Assembly: GCA_023078555.1 (NCBI GenBank)
Contig: CM041199.1
Location: 6,143,315 to 6,207,314 of the forward strand
Direction: 5' to 3'
Source: Ulva prolifera
Lineage: Eukaryota > Chlorophyta > Ulvophyceae > Ulvales > Ulvaceae
DNA length: 64,000 bases
A program made the translations under genes and the position numbers. Shown piece by piece: positions 1 through 12,860 of the stretch (positions within the stretch are counted from its first letter, which is position 1; each line of letters starts with the position of its first letter). Below the pieces are notes generated by a model, which worked only from the letters and a program-made list of their open reading frames with translations, was not told the DNA's origin and did no database searches.

Positions 1-408
1 GGGTGCGGATAGATGCAGAGTGCTGTGACTGCTGCCATGGGCTGCCGCCTGTGCGGCCGTCCGCTGAAGGGGCTGCGCAGTTGGGCGGTGTGGCGGTGCG
101 CATGGCAAGCCGCGGTGGCCACAGGTGCTGCTGGGGACGGGGCGGCGCTGCCGCGAGGTCAGGTGGCAGACAGGCTGGAGCATGTGAGTGGTGCCCCCCG
201 CGAATGGTGGCTGTTGCGGATGGGGACATGTGAAGCATGCATGTGAAGCATGCATGGCTGCCGCGGGCATGGCACTCCGCTGCAGCGAGACGGACGTCGC
301 GGCAGGAGGAGCGGTGGACGCAGGGCACATGAGGAGGTGGCGCTGAGGCAGGCATGCGTGCGATGCGGTGACATTGTGGTGGGCATGAGTATGTTGGAGG
401 GGCGGCAC

Positions 409-1320
409 CTAGGAAGGGCAGCCAGATGAACACCACCTTGGGCCAGTGGCTGGTCCACGGGGCATCCCGGACGATTGTGTCGGGGTGGTCCTTCCCTTTG
501 ATGAAGTTCGTGCCATGGGCGTCAACGACGAGGAGGAGGAGCAGAGTGTTGAAGCCCGTGAACATGAGGAAGCCGATAGCCGGTGTGAATGTCTTGCTGT
601 AGCAGAAGGTGGATGGGTCAGAGAGAAGCCTCACGTTGGTTGCAAACTGGGCCGTCAGTATCACCGTCGCGACGCAGGCGCGTAACAGAGTGGCCTGCAG
701 GAGTGACGATAGTTAGCTGCAGGCTGCGGTTGCGGTGCTCGAGTCGGCGGATTGCCGCACTGGCGAGCTGGGTACCCAGGTGGCACGCAGGTATGGTGCC
801 GTGTCATCGGCAGCAGCGATGCCGCACCTGAACCGCGCGAAGGCGTCGTGTTGACCACACCATCTTGTTGTGAAATGATGTCGCGACTGCCGTGCCCCAG
901 ACCGCAAACATAAGCAGCAGGCTGCCCAGCAGAATCCCGAACGTTACCACTTGCATGATAACAAAATTCTTGTTCAGCACGATCAGCTCTATTCCTCGCG
1001 AAGACTCTTTGATGGCTGCTAAGACTACTGCTCCAATTAGAGCAAGCACGACCGTTGCTTTGATGAACAGCATGATTCTCTGCACAGACACACACGCTCG
1101 GACACGCAAGCTCCACATAGCAAGCGGCTGCCAGCCACATCAGAGGAAACCAGATCCATACTCGTGACTCTGTGGCAGTGATCGTCTCCAGCCGCAGCAG
1201 CTGGGTGTTGACCTGAATATCCGCAGTTGAAGGCAGCGACTTCGTGACATCGGAGGATGCCGCGAGCGGTTTCTCGAACGAGGATATGCTGCCATTATTT
1301 TCACAGTCACTGCTCTGCAT
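409..1320 (-). CDS. membrane-anchored class-3 lipase paralog 0 (first three exons; continues off left edge)
   Basis: This is the 5' part of a gene homologous to the two complete lipase genes at 4605-10867 and 13585-19751. Exon 1 (1162-1320) starts at an ATG at 1320 and carries the family signature TQLLRLET just before the first intron. Exon 2 (828-1079) encodes two hydrophobic helices. Exon 3 (409-694) encodes two more, ending in HWPKVVFIWLPFLG. Exon lengths (252 and 286 nt for exons 2 and 3) and phases match the paralog at 4605-10867 exactly. The lipase domain must lie to the left of the window, and the sequence at 1-408 looks like intron 3. No stops or frameshifts interrupt the three visible exons. 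By family, the complete protein would be a multi-pass membrane lipase. I infer this only from the paralogs, because the catalytic part is not visible here. Confidence 0.75.
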
Positions 1321-1860
1321 CCTTCTGCCGCGGCCTCGTCGGTCGTCCGCCTGCAGTGCGTCCAATTGCACCTAGGTGGATGATCGCGTGTCTGCCATCA
1401 GTAGCGCGGCTCCTCCATTCATAAAGGATATACGTACTGTTACAGATGATTTTTCATGCTATCATAAGCCCAACGTGCCCTGGCACGGACCTGATCGCAA
1501 CAGCAACAGGCTGAAACGGTATTCTCTAGAACGTGCACGCGCGAGCGTTCCTTGGTAGCGGAGAGTTATTCTCTAGACGGCTTGTCAGGTGCTCCACATG
1601 ATGGAGCCGAGGCAGTCTGCTCTCCCAAGAGAAAGAGGCCGGCCTGGTGGCGTGAGGTGGCACGCTAGGAACAGCGCGGCTCACTGTGCGCATGTTGAAC
1701 ATCGGCACGCGCACCGCACCCTGCAACGATCACAATTGATCTACTCCACAGTGAGACTCGGTCATCTGCGCGCTCGTTAGCATATACATCTGTCCAAACC
1801 GCGGTGCATGCCCTGCAGGGCCTTGGCGTCATAACCGTCACACGCGACACCCTTACACGA
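409..1860. repeat. segmental duplication, left copy (partner 9958-11430)
   Basis: Exons 1-3, both introns between them and roughly 500 bp upstream of the ATG align with the region 9958-11430. Matching upstream landmarks include CTCTCCCAAGAG, GTTGNACATCGGCACRCGCACCGCAC and GGTGCATGCCCT in the same order. Exons are more alike than upstream DNA, so the duplication is fairly recent and the coding part is constrained. Confidence 0.7.
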
Positions 1861-4604
1861 CCTCGAAGCGGGCGACGCACGCACTCAGCGAGCTTGCGCT
1901 AGCCATGCACGTGGTGACGCCGGACTGCGATACCTTTCGAAGCATCGGATGTAATCTGAGCTGAGCTTCTGTGACGTCCACCAATCGTTGCACGTGGCCA
2001 TGTCGGCCTGCGCGGTCGACGTCGCTGCTGTCTCTCGGGATGCTTGCTACCGGTATCGATCGGTTTCTGGGACCCGGATGTAGATACATCCCAGCAGCGC
2101 ATGGTCATGGTCACATGCACACCCACGCCTTTTATGCCATCGAGCTGGGCCGTGGCCGTATCGATGTAAAGTAAAGTAAAGTAAATCCGATGTATGAACA
2201 TTATCCGATGTGTGTACAGCCGAGCTCGGACACGCAACGCATTGACGTGCAGCTTCGCGCATATAGGTATGCAAGTTTGTCATGACCATTCCATTGTCCT
2301 GCGCAAACGGCGCCCAGTATCGCAGATACACCGTGGCCACGCGTGGGTACGGTTAACAAGTTGTGGGAGCAAACTCTGCGCACCACGCGCTTGATCATCA
2401 TTTCACCTGCATGCACTGCACAGCAAATCAGATGATCACGGCGTTCCAATTGATGCGTAGCCAGCGATTCCGACTCCAGCTAGCATACGTGTCGCGTATT
2501 TCTCGCGACAGTGCACTCTTGAGATCTGATGTAAGCGTGTAAGGTCATGAACATGCCGTTTCATGGGTGTCAATGTGCACACCCGCTCGGTGGAGGCAAG
2601 ATTATGCAGCATTTCCGTTTCCAGAGCGTTGGCGCGCTAGGGCATGGACGTGGCTTCGTGCAAGCTGGACCAAACTTGAGCTTCCGCCAGCACCATGTGA
2701 CGGTCATTGCTATGGTACATTGCGACAAGCAATATCCAGATGACCATGGCTAATCGTTTAACTTGGACACGCGCTGCTCGAGGGCCTGGCCCGCAATCAG
2801 CGTCTTGGGACGGTGGTCTACGTCCAAGGCACGCCCAAATCGCCGTGGCTGCTACATCAAGTGACTTCCGGGTATCACACTGCCAGGCAGCGCTTCTACG
2901 ACATGTCGCGACAGTGGATCGCCCTCCATGGGCACGCACGAGGGGAGTCAAACAATCTCGCTGGAGAATGGGCCCTGGATACTCGAAGAGATATGCCTGA
3001 CTCGTAACCTCACAGCGCCGCTCACACAGCTTGTACGGCGCTATCAATTTCTCTCAACTGATCTTTGATTGCTTAGATTCATGTACTTATTGTACCTGTG
3101 TTCCTGATTTGGTCAGTTGCCGGCGCGCAGTGCTGCGTTCAAACGATTAAGCGCGGGATCTAGAGCTCGCGATCGAGGCCGCGGCAACTGCGGCATGGCC
3201 GCCAGCACACACGTGGTGCACCACTTCCAAGGCCGTCACGAGGCCGCCGTCCGATCAGGTGTCGACTTGTGTGCACTTTTGATTGGTTCCTGGCGTCCTG
3301 AATCAGGCCTAGGTAGGACTCCTGATGCCCAAGCGCTGGAGACAATGCACCGTACAAGCTCAAGGCCTTGAATGCCTAGGCAGTCTCGCAACAAGCGCAG
3401 ACACTGGACTTTGCTCCGCTCTGATATTCACGCGCAACAAATACAGTACAGAAGCTCGAGGCATGTGACTTGCCACATGTGACCAGGCAGCAATCACCGA
3501 TCACAGGCTGGAAAATGTTCTCGCCTCCACGGCATCGGAGAACGGCACGTCTTGACTACCTTTGCTGGCTCGCGCACGGTGTGCTCGTGACGGCCCTGAG
3601 CAGCGCTGCACCTGGCGTGTGTGTGTCAAGCTGCGTTGGCCAGTGATGCTGCTGGCCCATAAAGTCACTGCGGAGGAACTACCTCCGCTCCTCTGCTCTT
3701 TCGGATGACCAGGATGGCGGAGCAGGTGCACGAGGGCAATTGCAAGTGCAACGGCAAGGCAGTCCGGGCCTAATCCTGGGTGTGCTTACTGCTGTCTGTG
3801 TGCATCTTGGGTTTAGAGGGGCATATGGGGCGCTGCTGGGTCCACCAAAAAAAAAACGTCAGCACAGCCCCAGCCTGAGACCATCCCATTTTGCTGCCTT
3901 CAACAGTGGTGCTGCCTACAGCCCCGCTACATCGATATCATGGCTGGCAAGCAGTCACTGTGTGCACACGTCACCTCCTCTCACTCTCGCACCAGCACAC
4001 CACAGCATGACTACCGCAAGTGATTTTACTCATCTGGAGCCTGTCAGTTTGCACTCACACCAAGGGCAAGCCTCAGTGCATGGTGTCACTGTTTGCAAGA
4101 CATGCTTGAGGGCCACACAATCGGCTTGCAAGTTGTGATGCTCTGGGGTGCAAGTTGTGATGCTCTGGGGTGAATGCAAGGATGATTGCATGACTCGAAG
4201 AACCCTGGTGGAGCGGTGGCAGCCTTGTCAACTCTCTGACTCGCTGAGCGCCACTCATTCACAAGCAGCGTGGGATGTGGGGTGGAAAGTGATCCGCTCA
4301 AACATGCTGTTTCTGCACTGCGAGTTCATGACGACTTCATGACAGTGCGGTGGCGTTGTGATTGCAGTGTTATGGAGCTTGCATGAGCAGTGATCCGGGC
4401 AGGCGCACGTCTCTCAGACCACTATAAGCTCCCTTACAAAGTCGGTGCCCTCAGCACCGTTCATGACTCCATTCTCATGCATCGCTCAACATCAGAACAA
4501 TCGATCATTATGGCACATGGAGACGCTGGCAGCCTGGCGTGACAGCAGCAGAGTGGGTCAAGGGGCATGCACATCCCCTGCAAATCGCAAAAGACAAAGT
4601 ACGT
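1861..4604. other. intergenic region between lipase paralogs 0 and 1
   Basis: I see no exon chain with consistent splice phases here. Many short frames overlap on both strands, as expected for random GC-moderate DNA. It holds a GTAAA tetrad at about 2166-2185, a nine-base A run near 3849, and a tandem duplication of about 22 bp (unit GCAAGTTGTGATGCTCTGGG) near 4128-4172. It should contain the promoter of paralog 0 at its left end and the 3' flank of paralog 1 at its right end. I recognise no core promoter motif. Confidence 0.5.
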
Positions 4605-6451
4605 TCAATCTGGCGCCCCGAGGGCAATTTCCCGGCAGCTCCATGCGCACGCCGTCGTCAGATGCATGCTGTCGTCGTCCGCGGCCAAGCACCAGCGGTC
4701 CCGGCAGCTGCTTGTGGCGGCTGCCGCGCCTGCAACGCCAAGGCCCGCCGTTGACGGGCGTGGCATGGCGTCCCCACCCACTTGCGATTGCACAGCGGAT
4801 GTGGCCATACGGGGACACCCCTGCAGCCCACGCATGTCTGGAGCGGCGCCCATCTCAATCACGTCCCCATGCATGCACGCCCTCGCCTGCCGCGCCTCTG
4901 CGCCAAGCCCAAGCGGAGACAGCCACGCCGACGCTGACTGCTCGCCAGTACCGTCCCCCCCGGCCCCGCCGCCGACCACCGTGCATGTGACCAATGCATG
5001 CGGCGCGCCGTCGAGCGCGTCTTCGGACACGCCCGTCTCTGTGACGGAGCCGCTGCGCTTTGCGGACAGGTCGTGGTGGGCGCCGAGGCTGGCGGGGGGT
5101 GCGGCGGCGGCGCTGCGCGCGAGGCCGACGGCAAGGCGGGCGACAGCGGCAGCGCCGTGCCAGCGGCTCATGCCAGCGGCGGCGGCCTCACCTGGGCCCT
5201 GCACACAGCAGGAGGGTATGCTACATTGTTGTTCGAAGGGCGCGGCATGCCCGCTTCGAACACGTCACTGCACGTTATTACTGCAGTGCTGAGGATGCAC
5301 TTCACTTCGGATTTGCAGTTGCTGAGGGAGCATCTGCAGCCACACAGCAGCGATGCGACGCTACACTTGAGTGGACAATCTCTTAAGCTCACCAACAGCC
5401 GCACCCATGGACAGCCAGCAGCAACGCACCGCAGCCACTGCGTCCGCTGTGACCTCGTCCGCGTCCTCCCCCCCAACCTCGAAGACAGGTGGCGCCTGCC
5501 CGTGGCGGAGGGACGCGGGGGAGCCAGGGGAGCTGCCGCAGCCGTGCGTGGCCGCAAGACCCGCGTCGTCCGCCGCCTGCCCCGCGACAACGCGCACGAG
5601 GCTCTTCTGGTGCCTCATGCTGAGGTTTGGGCTTCCGAGGGCATCGCCCGGCGCAGACGGGCTGCCAGGGTGCGCGTCATGGCTGATGCCGCGTACGAGG
5701 TCCACGAGCGACGTGCCCATACTCGCGGCGTGCGACTCCAGCGCAAGTCGCACCTGTAGCCACACAGTGCAGTTCTGTGAATGCTGCGGCCGCGCAAGGG
5801 CACACCGCGACGGTGCTGTCAGGATGGATGCTTCTCGCAGTCAGTGCATGCCATCGCGGGAACCGCATGCATGAAGTATCGCTACAGCAGGCTGTTCACG
5901 TGGGGTTGTGCAGTCAGGAGCATCCATCCTCGAAAGTACGACCACCGTCTCCATGATGTGCCTCACGTGTGAAGCAACAACAATATTGGGGATCAGGCCG
6001 GGCGCACCTGTGGACGCCCTTGAGGAGGCCGAGCAGCCCATGCAGGCCGTCGCCGAGCCGCGAGCTCGCCTGTAGCTGCGCCGTGACGATGGCCACGAGG
6101 GAGCGCTGGTACTCGACCGTCATGTGGCGAGCGCCCTTGCCCCCCCGCATGCGCTGCAGCAGCGACGTCTCGAGGTGGCTCGGCCGCACGATGAGGTGCC
6201 CCCGGCTATTGACGATCACGCGCTGCCCCGCGCGCTTGTACAGGCCCAGCAGCTGCACAGCACGATAGTTAGCACGCAGCGCGCTAAGCGCGATGGCGGG
6301 TGCAAAGCGGTGACCAGAGAGGGGGTGCGGCGCAAAGGCCGCGTGATGCGGCTCATGGCATGCATGTGCACACTCCGAAGCGGGAATGCAGAGGGCGCCA
6401 CGGCCCTTGACATCAGCCCCCTCGAGTCAACAGTGCCACAGAACGGTGCCT

Positions 6452-6482
<31 letters not shown>

Positions 6483-9400
6483 ACCTTCATGCCACTTGTG
6501 ACGATGTCATTGTCATTGATGATGTGCCACGTGTCCAGCACCACCTCGTCGACCTCCTCCGCGAGCGCGTGGTTGCCGAGGCGGGGGCAGCCGTACGTAT
6601 ACACCTTGATGTTGTGCGGGCCCACGCCGAGCTCCCTCGCAATGTCGATCGACGCAAGCTGCGCGACGGCGCCGCCGAGGGAGTGGCCGTTGCACAGCAC
6701 GCGCACCGCGCCGTGCTCCTCCGCGCTGTCCAGCAGCGCCGAGACGTGCTCTAGGATCCGGGCGCGGATGCCGTTGGACTGCCAAGTCGCGAGGAAGCCC
6801 GTGTGGACACGCGGCGTGCGGCCCTTGAACTTCCGCACCGGGGGGTGCGCGGTCTGCAGGAACTGCAGCAGGCGGGGCGGTCGGGCGGTGGCCATCGCGG
6901 CAGGGCACGGGCGGCGTGCACACGCATGACAGCAGTAGCTCCAGTACATCAGGAGTGGAATGCATGCAGCCACCCCTGCCGACCGCTTTGCCTCATGCAC
7001 CGCTGCGGCGCCTGTGAGCACTGCCAGTCACGGCAGCTGCGCGGCACTCGCCCAGCACCGCTACCTGGCTTCTGACCGTCACCAGGCTGCCAGACAGCGG
7101 TGTGTGCATGTGCATGGCGAAGATTTGACCTGTTTTCAAACCGTTGACCGTTTATCCTAACATTGAATCGTTTCTCTTACAATCGCACCTTAGCGTCCTG
7201 CAGGAAGTTGGCCGCCTCCGCGGTCCCCCGCACCACGACCAGGATTGTCGCCGCGTTCCACGTCACGAGCACCTTTGTGCCGCACGCGCGGTCGTAAAAC
7301 ATGTGGTGTTTCGAGAGGTCGAACATGCGCATCGCGGCCTCCATGCCGCCGATGAGCTTCCGCATCGCGTCCGGCACCTTGCGGATGTCCGAGGGGTCGG
7401 CTTCGGTGTAAGAGTACACGAGCACGCTCCAGAAGAAGAGCTTGATGGCCGTCTCGAAGCAGAAGAGGGGTGCGGCGGTGACGGCGGCGGCGGCGGGGCT
7501 GCCGCGGATCGCCTCGGCGCGTGCGGCGAGCTTGCGAGGGACCTCGGGCTCTGTCCATGCAAACTGCTGCAGCAGGTAGGTTGGGGCCGCCTCGTGGGCG
7601 GCGACGGCGCGGCGGCTGCGGGGATACGTGGCGTAGAACGCCACCGCCTGCAGCCACAAACGATCGAGGCACCAGGATGAGGCATGGGTGGTACATGGCT
7701 GTGTCTGAGTGCGCCGGCGTGGCTTCAGACACACCACGCGCAACCCCCTCCAGACACACCGCGCGCAAGCCCCTCAAGACACACCGCACGCAAGCCCCTC
7801 CAGACACACCGCACGCAGGCCCCTCGCTGCATGCTGCGCTTTGCAGCGGGCATCCAGTGCAGGTGGTTGTTGTGCGCAACGGACAAGGATGTATGCGACA
7901 CGACGGTTTGGTCGCCAAGTCAAGCCCCGAGGCTGGCCACTGGCCCGGCTCGCTACCATACCTGCGCCGGGGCCCTCTCACGAGCGACTCCACAGCCGCT
8001 GCGTCAAAACAGGCATGCATTCGCCGGCTGTGCGGCTGAGGACATAAGTATAAGGACCAAACACTTGAGACAATTGAGAGCATGCTTCGGGTGGAGCAGT
8101 GGATGTGGTGGGACGGCGACTGCAGGTGGCAGGGGGGGGTCACGCCGAGCAGGCACCTCTGGGGCTCAGGCCAGGGGGCACACCTGGATGGAGACGACGG
8201 TGAGGCCAACAGAGGGCACCCCGAACCACGTCACGGCGTAGTTGACGCACGGGTTCTGGCTGAGATACCACGTGAGCGCCATGCTGACCAGCAACGTCCC
8301 CACCATCGCCGCATTCACCCTCAGCTGCACACGCCGCGCCGCCATTAGCCTCGCTGCACGCGCAGCCGCCGCTGCCGACACCGGCGCACGCATGCATGCT
8401 GTAAATGTGGTGTAGAGCCCGCCGCAAGAGACCGCTGGGCAACAGGTGGCGCGTCGGACGAAACGACGCGCCGCGGCGCTGGTGCCACGGCCTGGGCCAG
8501 AGGCGCAGGGCGCACAGACCTGGAGCGACTGTGCGTAGAGCAAGTCTACTCAGCCGTGTCCCTGAGAGGACAATGGTAACTGCAGTGACCAGGACCACAT
8601 GGCAAAGGGGTAAACCAACTGCAACCCAACTGTAACTGTAACCCAACTGTAAACCCCCCCCCCCCCCACCCACCAGGCAACTTTATGCAGCCCACAGGGC
8701 CTCCTTCTGTGCTAAGCGAGGTGGTCACGCGCGGCTGCTGCTTCTTTCCTCCAAAGCACACACAGAATCCAACCTGCGATCTCCTGAAGGAGGGGGCTGC
8801 TGTGATACCGTCCTCAACGCACTGCACGCGCGTTGCCACTCGATCAGGACTTGAGCACTCTACCAGATGCCCCGCTGCCCTGATGCTGCCGCCTCCAGCA
8901 CGGAAGAGTTACCAGAGCACAATGGCTGAGCTGGCGACTGCCCCTGGCTCCCTGCCACGCCACAACCAGGAGGCATCTCAGCGCCGCACCTGAATCAGGA
9001 GGACAATATTCTGCAGACGGAACTTCTGGTACAGCTTCGTGCTGAGCTGGCGCCAGGCGCGCACGAGGTAGAAGACGTAGAGCGCGAAGTAGGCGACGAT
9101 CGCGATGACCGAGAGCACCCCCGAGATGTTGAAGGCCGCGCTCGTGGAGCACACGACGTCGGCGCCCCAGCCACAGGCCCCCCCACCGGCCACCGCCACC
9201 TCCACGCTGTGCCCGTCCTCCGCAATCATCAGCACGATCCACATCACCACCCCTGCACGCTGCGCGGCGGGCGTGTGCTGCTGCAGCACACACATGGTAC
9301 CGGCTCTGTGATCATGCATACATCCACACACAAATGCCGAGAATCGCGGGTACATGCCCGATCTCTGTCCTTTGTAACTACATACAGACATGTGTACGCA

Positions 9401-10867
9401 CATACGCACGCGACGGCCGGGACAGGCGAGATCTGGCCAGCTGCGCTTGGGGCGACTGCTGATGCGGTGGGGCGCTGGGGGGATCGCCTTCGCCAGATTG
9501 CCGCTTTGTGGGGGGGTTGCAACACCGGCGGGTGTGGATTCATGGGTGCAGAGCACCACACGCGCGATGGTGCAACACACCCCTCAGGGTGGCTCACCGC
9601 ACAGGTGCCGGGCTAAAGCACCCTCGCGGCGAGCTCAGGTGGAGCCAGTGGCGGCTGCCGCAATGCTTGTGGTGAAAGCGGCACCGCTGCTCCGGAGCGC
9701 AGCCGGGGTGCTGCGGGGCGGGAACGTCAAGCGCAATGACGAGGTCCGGGGCCTCGCAGGGGCATGAGAAAATGGGGTGCCGCATTGAGTGGCGCAGAGG
9801 AGTGATGGCTGCCGCGAAAGGGGGCGGGATGCACTGCGGGCGTGGCACCCTCTCCCAGGCAGACAATGAGGTTGGTGAATGCACGGAGGACAAAGAGGTG
9901 GGACTGTGCCATATACTTTGATGACACTGTTTGCAGGAATGAGGATGTGGGTGGCACCTAGGTACGGCAGCCAGATGAACACCACCTTAGGCCAGTGGCT
10001 GGTCCACGGGGCATCCCGGACAGTGCTGTGCGTGTGATCCTTCCCGCTGGTGAGGTTTGTGCCGTGGGCTTTGATGACGAGGAGTAGGAGCAGAGTGTCG
10101 AAGCCCGTGAAGATGAGGAAGCCGATAGCTGCAGTGAATTCCTTGCTGTAGCAGAAGGTGGACGGGTCAGTGAGAAGCCTCACATTGTTGGCAAACTGCC
10201 CCGACATGATCACCGTCGCGGCGCAGGCGCATAATAGCGTGGCCTGCAAGAGAGACGTGCGCTTGGCTGCAGGCTGTGGTCGAAAAACATATATTGAAGT
10301 GGCGTGAGTGCCGCACCGGCGAGCTGCCCAGGTACGGAGCCATGTCATCGGCAGCTGCGATGCCGCACCTGAACGTCCGGAAGGCGTCGTGGCGACCACA
10401 CCATCTTGTTGTGAAATGATCTCGCGACTGCCGTGCCCCAAACCGCAAACATAAGCAGCAGGCTGCCCAGCAGAATCGCGAACGTGACCACTTGCATGAT
10501 AACAAAATTCCTGTTCAGCACGATCATATCGATGCCTCGCGGAGACTCTTTGATGGCTGCTAGGAGTACCGCTCCAATTAGAGCAAGCGCGATCGTAACT
10601 TTGATGAACAGCATGATCCTCTGCACAGACACACACGCTCGGACTTGCGAGAGCGAGGTCGCAAGCGGCTTCCAGCCATATCAGAGGACTCCAAATGCGT
10701 ACTCGTGACTCTGTAGCATTGATCGTCTCCAGCCGCAACAGCTGGGTGTTATCGTTGATCTCAGCAGATGCAGGTAGCGACGGGGACTGCGTGACATCGG
10801 AGGGTGCCGCGAGCGGCCGTTCAAACGATGATTTGTTGACATCCTCTGCAGAGGTGCCGTTTTGCAT
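4605..10867 (-). CDS. membrane-anchored class-3 lipase, paralog 1
   Basis: Ten exons were inferred: 10703-10867, 10369-10620, 9958-10243, 8990-9252, 8184-8324, 7189-7647, 6485-6862, 6008-6252, about 5367-5753 and 4605-5198. The ATG at 10867 follows a non-ATG open stretch. The first ~370 residues hold about seven or eight hydrophobic helices (for example FVIMQVVTFAILLGSLLLMF and VIAIVAYFALYVFYLV). The rest is a Lipase_3 alpha/beta hydrolase: VVVRGTAEAANFLQDAK supplies the oxyanion region, GHSLGG the nucleophile (Ser near residue 583), INDNDIVT the Asp (near 641) and RHMTVEY the His (near 691). The C-terminus is Ala/Gly/Ser-rich and disordered. Members of this family hydrolyse acyl ester bonds of glycerolipids, and diacylglycerol lipases share the plan of N-terminal helices plus this domain. 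Exon 8 is 245 nt against 246 in paralog 2, so the homologous donor would break the frame into exon 9. Either a different donor is used or the C-terminus is damaged. The exon 9 donor is also uncertain. Confidence 0.85.
6452..6481. repeat. G30 homopolymer (C30 in the sense strand of the lipase gene)
   Basis: Thirty uninterrupted G lie in intron 7 of lipase paralog 1. In the sense direction the intron begins GTAC and the C run follows at once, so it starts at intron position +4. Confidence 0.95.
7726..7825. repeat. four tandem copies of a 25-bp unit
   Basis: The units start at 7726, 7751, 7776 and 7801, with consensus CAGACACACCGCACGCAAGC followed by CCCTC. Each differs from its neighbours at one to four positions. 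The array lies in intron 5 of lipase paralog 1 and is absent from the matching intron of paralog 2. Confidence 0.9.
8654..8667. repeat. C14 homopolymer
   Basis: It lies in intron 4 of lipase paralog 1, far from either splice site, and reads as G in the sense direction of the gene. Confidence 0.9.
8688..8792. repeat. dispersed repeat, copy 1 (partner 61276-61382)
   Basis: About 105 bp align with 61276-61382. The best block is a 42-bp segment with only five mismatches, containing CTGTGCTARGCRAGGTGGTCAC. It sits in intron 4 of lipase paralog 1 and has no counterpart in paralog 2, so it looks like an insertion. On the minus strand the block TAGCACAGTAGG of the partner resembles a tRNA A-box, so a SINE is possible but unproven. 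Confidence 0.55.
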
Positions 10868-11430
10868 CTTTGCTCTGCGGCCTCGCCGGTTGTCCACCTG
10901 CGGTGGGTCCAATGTCGACTATAGCTAGGCCTAGGAGCACGAACAAGTGCCTGCCATCAGCAGCGCGACTCGTCCATATATGAAAACACTAGCACATCTG
11001 CTGGCAAATTATTCAGCATTACTAATCATAACATGGCATGCCACGGACCTGCGCACAAGAGCAACACGCCTTGAATAGTGTTGTCTAGCGCATACGCGCC
11101 CGAGAAGGCCTTGATAATAGACCAAAGAAATTCCAACCACGCATCGCTTGCTTCATATACTGGTGCCAAGATATACCTTTCTCTCCCAAGAGCAGGTGGC
11201 TGGCCTGAGGCATGCTGGTCTCATGCCTACGGAAGTGTCGTCGTGGCGTCAGGTGGCACCTAGATCACTGTGTGCGTGTTGCACATCGGCACACGCACCG
11301 CACGCTGAGATAAACGCCAATGACCGCTTTCACAGTGCATATCAGACAACTGCGCGTATAGCTAATACATCTATCTCCAACACGGTGCATGCCCTCCCGC
11401 CAAGGCCGGCGTCATCGTATGATGAGTCTA
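9958..11430. repeat. segmental duplication, right copy (partner 409-1860)
   Basis: It contains exons 1-3 of lipase paralog 1, the introns between them and upstream DNA matching the left copy. The match fades beyond about 11430. Confidence 0.7.
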
Positions 11431-12679
11431 CATGTGATGCCAGCTGTCAGTGTGCACAGCTGTCATAATCAAGCATGTTGATGTGCGGATGAGATTCGGT
11501 TTCAGTGTTTTTTTTCTCCCGTTCACTCTTCTGTAATCTAGCATGTTGATTACAGATCTGTAATTCTAGAAGATTGAATGGGCATAAACAAATACAGCAA
11601 AACAAAGTCTGCCGTCAACAGCCAAATACGCTTAGAGCCACACTACAGCAGCGCAAACTTATAGTCGTCACAATCACACCCCTTCCAACTATCTAGAAGT
11701 ATCAGCGCTATTCAGTATTTGTTTTCTCCCGTTTACTCTTTTGTAAAACGTATCAGCGCTAGTCACACACCAGCGCGTGACACGCGTACGCGGCAAGCAC
11801 CGGCATGCCTCTGTGCTGTCAGCAACCGACACTGGTGATCACTGTGCCGAGGCCGCGGGATCTAAACTGAATTCCACAGAAACTTGAACTGCACTGGAAC
11901 GCGGAGGCATCGGCGGCAGAGCCTGGCATGGCATCACACGCGCATGACAACCCAAGCCTGGGAGCTCCTGAAAGGTCTCGGCAGTGATGCGCCTGTCGGG
12001 CCTGAGCAGTGGCCGTGGGCGTTGCCATGGCGAAGCCGCAGCTGTTCTGCCATGCTGCGCGGCCATCTGCGTTGACACTCTGCTGCTGGCACGCCATGCG
12101 ACGTGCAAGCATATGCGCAACACACTGCCTCCTCATCTGCGTCCACATATCATATATATCATATCACAGCACATCCATTTAGATTTACTTTTACTTTACA
12201 TCCCATGCCAGGTCTAGCCACACAACCGGCATATGTGGTCCCGTTAACTCGGAGTTGTCAATGTCCAATAGAATACGGCTCAGTAAATCTAGATTTACTG
12301 TACCCTACACAACACCTATGCACATTTTATGCAAGCACAGCCGATCGCGAGATGCGTGCTACAACCACGCAGATTCACAGCAGCACCACTGATGACAGCA
12401 GCAGGGCTGCCATGCAATATTTGCAACTTGCAACGCCGCGAAATCGATCCAGTCTTGGATGATGATACAGAATCAACATCATTTCGTCCGTATGTAAGAG
12501 AAAATCCCACAACACGGGCGCCGTGGCGCGGCTATGGGTGGCTGCCCCGCTTGTCGAGCAGCCGCAGGGGGGCCCCATGTGCTGCTGCGGCCGCATCGGC
12601 GCCTCTGCGTAGCCCCCAGCACAAACATGCTCACACACCGCGCGTGCATGTGTGACATGGGAATGATGCCCACTAGCGC

Positions 12680-12860
12680 GAGTGCAGCAGCACGGAGCAG
12701 CGGATACATACACATTCATATTCATGCCGGCCCTGGCGTATCCCCCCCGACCATCCCCACCGCCATCTGTGCCGCATACCGGATCAAGCTGCGCCCGATC
12801 ACCCGCGCGTGCCAGCCCGCCCGGACGTTTCAGGGGGCGGAGTACCACGTTGGCAGAGTG
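12680..12860 (-). pseudogene. degraded copy of the lipase 3' end
   Basis: Blocks shared in order with 13431-13720 include GCAGCAGCRCGGAGCAGC, TTCATATTCA and ATCTGTGCCGC, followed by a gapped match to GCTGCYCCCNATC. In the paralog the last block is coding sequence of the final exon. The copy is diverged and gapped and has no intact frame, so I read it as the remnant of a fourth array member or of a partial tandem duplication. Confidence 0.45.

Noticed and set aside
7726-7825. Regular 25-bp direct repeats considered as a CRISPR-like array
   Set aside because: The units abut with no spacers and lie in a eukaryotic intron, so this is a simple minisatellite.
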